From Clostridiales bacterium COT073_COT-073 (lineage in GTDB: Bacteria; Bacillota; Clostridia; Lachnospirales; Vallitaleaceae): a stretch of DNA of 64,000 bases. The notes beneath the pieces were generated by a model, which was not told where the DNA came from, made no database searches, and worked only from the letters and a program-made list of their open reading frames with translations. Positions 51,543 through 59,034 of this stretch are shown here, one piece after another (within the stretch, counting starts at the first letter, position 1; each line of letters begins with the position of its first letter). A program made the translations under genes and the position numbers. Location: positions 1 through 64,000 of the forward strand of contig RQYD01000015.1 of assembly GCA_003858485.1 (NCBI GenBank), written 5' to 3'.

Positions 51543-53423
51543 ATGAAAGAATCAACTATTACAAATAACTATGGAACCTTTACAGTTGAAATTCCGGAAA
51601 CAGTGACCGTTGACGGAGAAATCGGTTGGCATATCAAATTTGCATTAAGCACGCCGGTTGCCAAAGGCGGCGGAATTCGAATCGTATTTCCGGCGTATAC
51701 GCACCAGCGTTCAATCGAATATGTTCAGAATATTGACTATTGGAAGCCGCATTTTATTTATGCCTATTTTGAAGAGGAAAATGCCGGATTAAAGACCAGA
51801 GTCGAAAAAATTGATTCGGAGTTTACGCATATTTTACGTTGGCCCGACAGTGATCGGATTGCAGTGATCACTGCTCAGGAAGATTGGCCGGCGGGTGCGG
51901 TTTTACATATTTTTTACGGTGGCATTGATCGGATGTGGCTGAAAGGAAGGGTTTGTCCAACCAGGGCGCCACATCATGCTACCTTTGCTGATGGTACTTT
52001 CTTACAATATGAATTCAGTATTGATGGTCAGGGAAATGGAGAGTATAAAAAGCTGGATATTATTCCATCCGTTCGGGTCAATCCGGATGAAGCTCTATAT
52101 CTTAGTGTGGCTGCTCCGACAGCAGTAAGGCCAGGGCAGAAGTTTAAGATAAGCTATACCGTGGGCGATCGTTTTCATAACCCGATTTGGAAATATACCG
52201 ATCAACCGCAATTTATCCTGCGAAATCTAAAAACCGGTCAAGAAACGCAAATTTTAAATGAGGACGGTTTGATTGAAGAGGAGGGATATTATGAGGTGGA
52301 TTGCCGGAATCTAAAACTGAAAACAGAAAAGGCAGTGATTTGCTGTCAAGCTGATGCACAGCCGATTTATTGGGGAGATACTCATTGCCACACAGTATTA
52401 ACTCCGAATATTCATGATAATAATAATGGTGCCTGTCCTCAGGATGCTTATAATTATGCACAGAAAGTTTCCAATTTGGATTTTGTGTGCTTGGTTGAAC
52501 AAACTTTTATTTTTGATGACAATGCCAAGCAAAATATTACGCCGCAACTATGGGAAAAAATCAGGGAAATCTCCAATCAAAATTATACTCCCGGACAATT
52601 TGTTACTTTCCCGGGTTTTGAGCTGCACAGTCAAAGAGGCGATACGGTAGTCTTTTTTGCTGAAGATATGTCAAATTTTCAATATCCGGCGGAAGTTGTG
52701 GATATCTATGATGTTTGGCGACTTTATCAGGGCAAGGACTATATGACCGTTCCTCATTTTCATCGTTATTGCGGTGGTCGTCTGATCAAAGATCAACAGG
52801 AACAGCAGCATAGCGGCTTTGACTTGAAGAATTGGGAGCCGGCTGATGACGCGGAACGTCTATGTGAATTTTATTCTGCACAATGGGGGCGGTTTGAATA
52901 TCCGGGTAATCCAATGCTGCTGAAAGCCATGTCCAACATTCCGGAAAATGATGTAAACTCATTTTTAAATCGTGGAAAAATTTGGGGCATGACAGCCGGC
53001 AGTGATGACCATGACTCGATGCCCGGTCATGGCGGTTTGACGGCAGTGTATGCTGATGCTTTAACCCGGGAAGGGGTGTTTAAGGGCTTGAAAAACAGGC
53101 AGACTTATGCCACTACTCACACCCGGATGTACTTGAATTATCAACTGGCAGAAAGGCCAATTGGCGAAAGTTTGATGGCCAGTCAGGCAAAAGCTGGAGA
53201 TGCTTTGGTGTTAAAGGCAGCTATGGCGGCACCGGTTAACATTCGGTCGGTTGACTTAATTGTCAATGGCCAGGTTTTTCAAAAAATTGCAGTCAATGAA
53301 AGATGGCTGGAAACCGAATTGACAGTTCCCGCAGAAATGATGTCTGCCGGCAGCTACCTTTATGTGCGGGTAAAATTGGCAGATGAAAACATAGTGGTGG
53401 GCAGCCCGATTTGGGTAAAATAA
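51543..53423 (+). CDS. DUF3604 protein (PHP-like metal hydrolase)
   Basis: A 626-residue protein. The N-terminal half (about 1-270) is beta-rich and may bind substrate; the C-terminal half has metal-site motifs of a PHP-like fold: PIYWGDTHCHTVLTPN (about 278-293), FVTFPGFELHSQRGDTVVFF, VPHFHRYCGGR and TAGSDDHDSMPGHGG. The family occurs with sulfatases and carbohydrate genes, but its reaction is not established. It has no signal peptide. GAGAAGGAAAATT precedes the ATG. It lies about 200 bp after EIIB with a repeat element in between, and probably belongs to the sulfated-sugar locus. Confidence 0.75.
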   Translation: MKESTITNNYGTFTVEIPETVTVDGEIGWHIKFALSTPVAKGGGIRIVFPAYTHQRSIEYVQNIDYWKPHFIYAYFEEENAGLKTRVEKIDSEFTHILRWPDSDRIAVITAQEDWPAGAVLHIFYGGIDRMWLKGRVCPTRAPHHATFADGTFLQYEFSIDGQGNGEYKKLDIIPSVRVNPDEALYLSVAAPTAVRPGQKFKISYTVGDRFHNPIWKYTDQPQFILRNLKTGQETQILNEDGLIEEEGYYEVDCRNLKLKTEKAVICCQADAQPIYWGDTHCHTVLTPNIHDNNNGACPQDAYNYAQKVSNLDFVCLVEQTFIFDDNAKQNITPQLWEKIREISNQNYTPGQFVTFPGFELHSQRGDTVVFFAEDMSNFQYPAEVVDIYDVWRLYQGKDYMTVPHFHRYCGGRLIKDQQEQQHSGFDLKNWEPADDAERLCEFYSAQWGRFEYPGNPMLLKAMSNIPENDVNSFLNRGKIWGMTAGSDDHDSMPGHGGLTAVYADALTREGVFKGLKNRQTYATTHTRMYLNYQLAERPIGESLMASQAKAGDALVLKAAMAAPVNIRSVDLIVNGQVFQKIAVNERWLETELTVPAEMMSAGSYLYVRVKLADENIVVGSPIWVK

Positions 53424-53598
53424 AACTCAAAACAAAATTCCTAAAAAAAGTCTCAATAAAACTTATATGCCATAAGTAATGCCAGCGGTAAACTTTCTTT
53501 CGGGCATAGAATGATTTCTTGAAATTTTATTTGTAAAATTTTTCTTTTCAAAGTATAAGCCTTTGATGTAATATGGGATATAAGGAATTCTTTTTCTT

Positions 53599-53745
53599 TT
53601 TGTTTAGTAAGTTTTTTGTTGATACCTTAATTTTACATCAAAACGGAAGAAGATTCCTTATATTTTTGCCATTTTTTGAAATTTGTTGAGGAAGGAACCT
53701 TAAAAATGAAGACCTGTGGATAAATCTGCGGAAACTCAAGGAAAT
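53599..53745. repeat. Direct repeat, upstream copy (about 147 bp)
   Basis: Starts TTTGTTTAGTAAGTTTTTTG and ends TAAATCTGCGGAAACT-AAGGAAA. It matches 56301-56447 at roughly 85% by eye with one short indel, in the same orientation. The two copies flank the lipoprotein gene. The rest of the gap from 53424 shows nothing else clear. Confidence 0.75.
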
Positions 53746-53751
53746 TTAGGA

Positions 53752-53780
53752 TTGTACAAAAAAATGAAAAATGATATAAT
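53752..53780 (+). promoter_or_regulatory. Sigma-A promoter with extended -10 before the lipoprotein gene
   Basis: TTGTAC (53752-53757), 17-bp spacer, TATAAT (53775-53780), with TGA directly upstream of the -10 box. It begins just after the upstream direct repeat. Confidence 0.75.
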
Positions 53781-53866
53781 ATTTAAAAAGTGTCATAATA
53801 TTACATGCTGAATTTGAGAGCATTTATCATTCTAAGGAGTGGAATTGGAATAAAGGAATCAATATT

Positions 53867-56176
53867 ATGGCAATGATTACAAATAAAAAGAGAAAAACAG
53901 GACTTAAGTGGGTAGCGCTTATTCTTTTAGGCGTTTTACTTTGTGGCTGTCAGGATATCCAGAGAAACCCGTCCAGTATTAATAATATAGGAGAAAATGA
54001 GATGAATGTAAACAGTACATTCAAAACAAAGACAGAGAAACCTTATGCAGTGACGACTGTGCTTAAAGAAAGCAGTGCCGTCAATCCGGATACCGGAACC
54101 GGTATCTATGTAAGATATACGGTGTTGACAGTAGCAGATGATGCTCCGGAAACATTTAAGAATGCTATCACCGCGTGTAACAGGCGGGCTGAGGAAGCAG
54201 CAGGGAAACGTATGCGGTCTATATCTTCGCAGCTTTCAGCCACCGTGTTACAGGAAAAAACGGAAAATTACCGCTTTGATACCTACGCCTATATTGTGGC
54301 TGTCGCTAGGGCGGATTCTACTGCATTTAGTATTTTAGAGACGGAGTATGAGACGGTTTTTGGGGATACTTGGTATGGCAAGAAAGTAGTTTATAAACTC
54401 AATGGAAGAACTTTTGATACAGCCAGTGGAAAAGAAATCAGTCTTTCAGAGCTTGTCGCTGACGAAAAAGTCATAAGCGAAAGACTGAAAAAGGCTTTGC
54501 AAACTCAATACGGAATAAGCGGGCTTGCAAGCATAGAACCTTCTGACTATGCTTGGACGGCAGATGCTTTCGGCATAAGGTTTTATTTTAATTCGGACGC
54601 AGCAGCTAAGAAAAAACACGAAGAAATTGGTGATTATTCAAATAAAGTCATTACAGTAGCCTTTCCGTATGACTCACTTGATGGGTTGGTAGCAGCAACA
54701 CTTGCAGATGTGCCGGAAGACTATATTGCCAGGTTAGACCGTGAAAACATTTACAAGCTGCCCCATGGTAATTTATCCGTAATGCTTACGAAAAGCGACA
54801 AAGACATCTTTATCCGCATGATTCCGGACAAGGGGGAGGAAAGCAGTCTGCGTATAGAATATGCAGACGATAAGTCCGATTTTTATATCATTCGAAGTCT
54901 GGGCGGCATTTATCTTTTTCGAGAATACATTCCCTATCAGGACGGCTTTTTCTATGATTTTTCAAACCCTGATGGAGGTTTTGGACGCTTCAAATATAAT
55001 ATTTCTCAATATTTTGACAGTTTTATGAACGAGATTGGGCTGGCGCTTCCTTACAATCCTTTCTGCGTACACATGAGTGAGATTCACAGGTACTTTGGAG
55101 AAAGAAGCCAGAGGGACTCTTTTTTTGTTCCGAGTGGTCATTATTATTTCCCTGACAAGACGGAGGGCGATTATAAGCGTTTTGTGCTTATTGACGGCGT
55201 GCTGCAGATAGACACCTGCAATACAGCCTGCAGGCTGCTCGAAGATATGACCGCTATGGAGATTGATGAGCAAGGTAAAGAGCTTGGCAATATAACGATA
55301 AAGGCGGGATCTGCAATCGTCTTTGAGTCTGCCATTGGCGAATCTGAGAAATATCAGACTCCCTTTCAGCGATGGGATAGGGAAAGCGGCTATATCTATG
55401 ATTGCCGCCTTGCAGACGGAAGAAAGGTTCGTATTACTTCTGAATATGAAGGTGAAGTATTTGTAAACGGGATATTTTTGAACCGTTTTACTAAGCCGGT
55501 ATCTCTGGCGGAAGCCCGTTTTGACATCATCCCACCCAAGGAGGAAGTATTTACCGTTCGCATAGGGAACAAGGATTATCCTGTTATTCCGGATTATTCA
55601 AAACCTGATCACTACGGAGAAGAAATAGACTTCGGTGACGATATCTGGTGGCAGGTCGAAGAATACGTAGGACAATACGAGATAAGCGATGAAGACCTTG
55701 TGGAGATGAAAAATAGCATCGGCTTTAACCCGAAAATCGAAAAAAAAGATGCTATGCTTATGATCAGCGAAGACGGCAAGGTGCGCTTTGAATACTACGG
55801 CAAGGTTTACGAAGGAGAGCTGCCAAAGGAGCGTTATTACGGAGTGAATGTAGCCATTAAACTGAAGTCGGGCTATGAATCCCGAAGTTTTGAAATAATA
55901 CTCAGAGATACGCAGGTTCACGATGCACCATCCAAAATTACGTTCTATTCGAGTGGCCTGCCGGCTACGAATAAGCCTTCAGAACAACCTCCGCTTTCAG
56001 TTTATCTAACAAAAATAGATACGCCTGTTTCAAAGCATTCTGATGACAGCGGCCAAGCGGGATGTGCTACGGAATCAGAAACGCCATCGGAAGATGAAGT
56101 TATCTGTTTTTACTGCAGTACCAAGGTTAAAAAAGCAAGGTTCTGTTCAGAATGTGGAGTTTTGCTGTTGAAATAA
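53867..56176 (+). CDS. Large lipoprotein with DUF3298-like domain and C-terminal zinc ribbon
   Basis: A 769-residue protein. Lipobox LCGC (Cys28) after a basic-hydrophobic leader. Residues of about 60-270 resemble the RsiV-type DUF4163/DUF3298 arrangement (TGIYVRYTVLTVADDAPE, FDTYAYIVAVARADS, YKLNGRTFDTASGKEISLSELVAD). A long middle region (280-680) is unrecognised. The end is a zinc ribbon, CFYCSTKVKKARFCSECG (C-x2-C-x9-C-x2-C), after a Ser/Thr/Pro linker. A zinc ribbon on an exported protein is unusual. The gene looks richer in GC than its surroundings and sits between direct repeats, both signs of transfer. An AAAGGA site precedes the ATG. Confidence 0.7.
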   Translation: MAMITNKKRKTGLKWVALILLGVLLCGCQDIQRNPSSINNIGENEMNVNSTFKTKTEKPYAVTTVLKESSAVNPDTGTGIYVRYTVLTVADDAPETFKNAITACNRRAEEAAGKRMRSISSQLSATVLQEKTENYRFDTYAYIVAVARADSTAFSILETEYETVFGDTWYGKKVVYKLNGRTFDTASGKEISLSELVADEKVISERLKKALQTQYGISGLASIEPSDYAWTADAFGIRFYFNSDAAAKKKHEEIGDYSNKVITVAFPYDSLDGLVAATLADVPEDYIARLDRENIYKLPHGNLSVMLTKSDKDIFIRMIPDKGEESSLRIEYADDKSDFYIIRSLGGIYLFREYIPYQDGFFYDFSNPDGGFGRFKYNISQYFDSFMNEIGLALPYNPFCVHMSEIHRYFGERSQRDSFFVPSGHYYFPDKTEGDYKRFVLIDGVLQIDTCNTACRLLEDMTAMEIDEQGKELGNITIKAGSAIVFESAIGESEKYQTPFQRWDRESGYIYDCRLADGRKVRITSEYEGEVFVNGIFLNRFTKPVSLAEARFDIIPPKEEVFTVRIGNKDYPVIPDYSKPDHYGEEIDFGDDIWWQVEEYVGQYEISDEDLVEMKNSIGFNPKIEKKDAMLMISEDGKVRFEYYGKVYEGELPKERYYGVNVAIKLKSGYESRSFEIILRDTQVHDAPSKITFYSSGLPATNKPSEQPPLSVYLTKIDTPVSKHSDDSGQAGCATESETPSEDEVICFYCSTKVKKARFCSECGVLLLK

Positions 56177-56300
56177 TTCTGAAATACCTGTTCTTACAGA
56201 GGAACGAAATAACAAATGGACAAATCCCTATTTGTTGAAGTAAGACAATTGAATAAACTACCAAGAGGAAGTAAAAGCAAATTGTGATGTGATACTTCCT

Positions 56301-56447
56301 TTTGTTTAGTAAGTTTTTTGGTGGGTAGCTTAATTTTACAGCAAAAAGGAATAAGATTCCTTATATTTTTATTATTTTTTGAAATTTGTTGATGAAGGGA
56401 CCTTAAAAATAAAGACTTGTAGATAAATCTGCGGAAACTAAAGGAAA
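56301..56447. repeat. Direct repeat, downstream copy (about 147 bp)
   Basis: Same-orientation partner of 53599-53745, sharing GATTCCTTATATTTTT, TTTTTTGAAATTTGTTGA and GATAAATCTGCGGAAACT. No transposase lies between the copies. Confidence 0.75.
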
Positions 56448-56453
56448 CTAAAG

Positions 56454-56482
56454 CCTGTCATTGCTTGACAGGATGTTTTTTT
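56454..56482 (+). terminator. Terminator after the direct-repeat region
   Basis: CCTGTCA (56454-56460) pairs with TGACAGG (56466-56472), followed by ATGTTTTTTT. It probably ends the lipoprotein transcript. Confidence 0.65.
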
Positions 56483-56493
56483 AATGCTATTCT
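56465..56493 (+). promoter_or_regulatory. Promoter candidate for galE, overlapping the terminator
   Basis: TTGACA (56465-56470) lies in the terminator stem and is followed after 17 bp by TATTCT (56488-56493). Alternatively this is chance overlap with the hairpin. Confidence 0.5.
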
Positions 56494-56500
56494 ATATTCT

Positions 56501-56524
56501 TAAGAAACGAAAATTGTTTGCTTA
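56501..56524. promoter_or_regulatory. 24-bp imperfect palindrome upstream of galE
   Basis: TAAG-AAAC-...-GTTT-CTTA is symmetric with mismatches only in the centre and at two arm positions. It sits just after the expected transcription start, a position suited to a repressor operator. Confidence 0.45.
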
Positions 56525-56652
56525 AATGATGGGGTGGGTAAGGTGGTGATAGCAACTTCTTGAACTGACAGCCACAGAAGGATTTATTTCCGGAGATCAT
56601 ATATAAAAACAATTTTAGTTAAAATGTTTTTGAACGACAATGGGAGGTAGTT

Positions 56653-57660
56653 ATGGCAATATTGGTAACCGGTGGCGCAGGCTATATTGGTACACATACT
56701 TGCATTGAATTAATTCGGGCAGGTTATGAAGTGATTGTATATGATAATTTCAGCAATTCTTCTCCGGAAGCAGTTCGTAGAACTGAGGAAATCGTAGGAC
56801 AAAAGATCACCTTAATTGAGGGAGATATTTTAGATAAAGCCAGAATGCAAAAAGTGTTTGCTGAAAATAAAATTGACTCGGTGATTCATTTTGCCGGATT
56901 AAAAGCGGTTGGAGAATCCGTCGGGATTCCGGTCAAGTATTATCATAACAATATTACCGGCACCTTGCTGCTGCTAGAAGTAATGCAGGAATATGGAGTA
57001 AAGAAAATTGTCTTTAGTTCTTCGGCAACGGTTTATGGGATGAATAATCCGGTTCCGTTCGTGGAAGATATGCCAACTTCTGCCACCAATCCTTATGGCT
57101 GGACTAAGCAGATGATTGAGCAAATTTTAAAGGATGTCTATGTTTCAGACCCGGAATGGAGCATTGTATTGCTTCGTTATTTTAATCCCTTGGGAGCACA
57201 TGAAAGTGGTACCATTGGTGAAAATCCAAATGGTATTCCCAATAATTTGATGCCGTATATTACCCAAGTGGCAGTTGGAAAACGGGAAATTTTAACGGTC
57301 TTTGGCGATGATTATGATACCCCGGATGGAACTGGTGTCAGAGATTATATTCATGTCATGGATTTGGCAGATGGCCATGTGCAGGCAGTAAAATATGCAG
57401 AGCGGCATACCGGTGTGGAAGCCGTTAATTTGGGAACCGGCAAAGGTTTTTCGGTGCTGGAAGTGATTCATACTTTTGAAACGGTCAATGGTGTGAAAGT
57501 AAATTATCGAATTGCTGAGCGCAGACCGGGAGATATTGCATCCTGCTATGCGGATGTGGAGAAAGCCAAACGATTATTTAACTGGGAAACTAAAAAGACT
57601 TTAGAGGATATGTGCAGAGATTCTTGGAATTGGCAGAGCAAGAATCCGGAAGGGTACTAG
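56653..57660 (+). CDS. galE: UDP-glucose 4-epimerase
   Basis: A 335-residue short-chain dehydrogenase-type epimerase: NAD-binding VTGGAGYIGTHTCIEL, HFAGLKAVGESV, FSSSATVYG, catalytic YGWTK (Tyr-x-x-x-Lys), LRYFNPLGAHESGTIGE, GTGVRDYIHVMDLADGH and RRPGDIASCYAD. It interconverts UDP-glucose and UDP-galactose for the Leloir pathway and for cell-wall polymers. GGGAGG precedes the ATG. It is 3 bp before the DUF6106 gene, so they are cotranscribed. Confidence 0.95.
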   Translation: MAILVTGGAGYIGTHTCIELIRAGYEVIVYDNFSNSSPEAVRRTEEIVGQKITLIEGDILDKARMQKVFAENKIDSVIHFAGLKAVGESVGIPVKYYHNNITGTLLLLEVMQEYGVKKIVFSSSATVYGMNNPVPFVEDMPTSATNPYGWTKQMIEQILKDVYVSDPEWSIVLLRYFNPLGAHESGTIGENPNGIPNNLMPYITQVAVGKREILTVFGDDYDTPDGTGVRDYIHVMDLADGHVQAVKYAERHTGVEAVNLGTGKGFSVLEVIHTFETVNGVKVNYRIAERRPGDIASCYADVEKAKRLFNWETKKTLEDMCRDSWNWQSKNPEGY

Positions 57661-57663
57661 ATT

Positions 57664-58188
57664 ATGATCAATGATATCTTTAATGAACAATTGGTGAAAA
57701 AGGAAAAGACATCCAGTGATATTTTAAAATCAGTGGCCATTTGGGCAGCTGCATTGGTGATGGCAGCCGCACTGGTCATTTTTGTGCCGATGGTTGGTCC
57801 TTTGATTGCGCTGCTGGTAATTTGGGGTGCTTTAGTGTTAAATGGCCGTTTAAAACAGGAATTTGAATATTCTTTTACAAATGGAGATTTGGATATTGAT
57901 GTTATTTATAACCAATCTAAGCGCAAACATTTGCTTACTATTGACAGTAAAAAGATTTTGGCTATGGAAAAGGTAAAAAACAAAGACCAATCAGTCAAAG
58001 GCGCAGACAAGGTGATGGATTGCTCATCAGGGCTGGTGAGTGATAATTTATATGTTTTGACTTATGATGTCGATCATAAAAAGACCAGAATCTTGATTGA
58101 ACCGAATGATCAGATTTTAAAGGGAATTTATAGTTTTGCGCCCAGGTCGGTCACTGGTCGTTATGGCGTGAGTAAAACGGAAGAATAG
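57664..58188 (+). CDS. DUF6106 membrane protein
   Basis: A 174-residue protein with a short cytoplasmic start (MINDIFNEQLVKKEKTSSD), two adjacent hydrophobic segments (about residues 24-60), then EYSFTNGDLDIDVIYNQSKRKHLLTIDSKKILAMEKV and a soluble C-terminus. The pattern matches DUF6106, common in Lachnospiraceae; function unknown. It is expressed from the galE promoter by position; no separate ribosome site is obvious beyond AGGGTACTAG overlapping the galE end. Confidence 0.75.
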   Translation: MINDIFNEQLVKKEKTSSDILKSVAIWAAALVMAAALVIFVPMVGPLIALLVIWGALVLNGRLKQEFEYSFTNGDLDIDVIYNQSKRKHLLTIDSKKILAMEKVKNKDQSVKGADKVMDCSSGLVSDNLYVLTYDVDHKKTRILIEPNDQILKGIYSFAPRSVTGRYGVSKTEE

Positions 58189-58257
58189 CGATGATTTGGG
58201 AATATAATGGCTTTGGGGCAGAGACGATCACTTTGTTCGGCAATTTTAAAAAAATAC

Positions 58258-58286
58258 TGGACAAAGCGGAAGGCCTATGCTATAAT
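58258..58286 (+). promoter_or_regulatory. Sigma-A promoter of rpsO
   Basis: TGGACA (58258-58263), 17-bp spacer, TATAAT (58281-58286), with an extended -10 TGC directly upstream. Confidence 0.75.
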
Positions 58287-58289
58287 GTC

Positions 58290-58390
58290 TCTTGGTAAAT
58301 TCCTTGGCTCAGAGTTTGGCGACTTCCAGCCGATTCCTTAGCCAACAGCAAAAGCTGCTGCTGATGCAGGGAGCAAATAATAAACATTTT
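58290..58390 (+). promoter_or_regulatory. Structured rpsO leader, possible S15 autoregulatory site
   Basis: TTGGCT (58304-58309) pairs with AGCCAA (58340-58345) around a GGC/GCC inner stem, followed by CAGC-AAAA-GCTG. S15 often represses its own mRNA through leader structures of varied form; this is a candidate by position. Confidence 0.4.
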
Positions 58391-58404
58391 TAGGAGGAAG
58401 AAAC

Positions 58405-58668
58405 ATGACACCAGAACAAAAGAAAGCAATTATTGCAGAATTTGGACGTAATGACGCCGATACCGGTTCACCGGAAGTGCAAATCGCACTTTTAACCCAT
58501 CGGATCAATCATTTGAATGAGCATTTAAAGAGCCACAAGAAAGATCACCATTCACGCCGTGGTTTACTTAAGATGGTTGGTCAACGTCGTGGACTTTTGA
58601 AGTATTTAGCTTCCAAGGACATTGAAGCATACCGTAATTTGTTGGTTCGTTTAGAATTAAGAAAATAA
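58405..58668 (+). CDS. rpsO: 30S ribosomal protein S15
   Basis: An 87-residue protein of exact S15 length: [39 protein letters not shown] and [30 protein letters not shown]. It binds 16S rRNA early in small-subunit assembly. AGGAGGAAG precedes the ATG. The rpsO-pnp order is widely conserved in bacteria. Confidence 0.98.
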   Translation: MTPEQKKAIIAEFGRNDADTGSPEVQIALLTHRINHLNEHLKSHKKDHHSRRGLLKMVGQRRGLLKYLASKDIEAYRNLLVRLELRK

Positions 58669-58670
58669 TT

Positions 58671-58728
58671 AAAAGCAAAAAAGGCTTTCACCTTGTTACA
58701 GGCAAGGCAAAAGCCTTTTTTGCTTTTT
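58671..58728 (+). terminator. Terminator between rpsO and pnp
   Basis: AAAAGCAAAAAAGGCTTT pairs with AAAGCCTTTTTTGCTTTT, with a T-rich tail. It uncouples rpsO from pnp. Confidence 0.85.
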
Positions 58729-58732
58729 TTCA

Positions 58733-58761
58733 TTGTCTAAATAAATATTTTATGATATACT
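58733..58761 (+). promoter_or_regulatory. Promoter of pnp with extended -10
   Basis: TTGTCT (58733-58738), 17-bp spacer, TATACT (58756-58761), with TGA directly upstream. The transcript would have a leader of about 265 nt. Confidence 0.65.
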
Positions 58762-58933
58762 GATGAAATAAAAAGTTGTCGGGCTTTTCGCTGTCAGACG
58801 CTGTCCATCGTGTCAGTCGGGCTGGTGATCCTCTGGTAATTCGAGTGGTGATGTCTATAGGAACATCAGATTTTGCTGTGCCAAACGGACTGTTTTGTCA
58901 ATGAAACCCATAAAACGCAAGTAAAAAATAAAC

Positions 58934-59014
58934 GGAAAGCGATTTGGTCATTAGGCTTTGTTTTTTAATCGTAGAGTTAAAAGATAAAGCCTAACGACTA
59001 ATGCTTTCCAAATC
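58934..59014 (+). promoter_or_regulatory. Long stem-loop in the pnp leader
   Basis: GATTTGG (58941-58947) can pair with CCAAATC (59008-59014), ATTAGGCTTT with AAAGCCTAA (58986-58994), and GGAAAGC (58934-58940) alternatively with GCTTTCC. The hairpin ends 20 nt before the start codon. A long leader hairpin is the element by which E. coli PNPase controls its own mRNA; whether that applies here is unknown. Confidence 0.5.
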
Positions 59015-59034
59015 AAAAAAGAAAGGAAAGAATT

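Noticed and set aside
53599-56447. Composite transposon reading of the direct repeats
   Set aside because: No transposase or inverted ends within the repeats; only duplication or recombination is supported.
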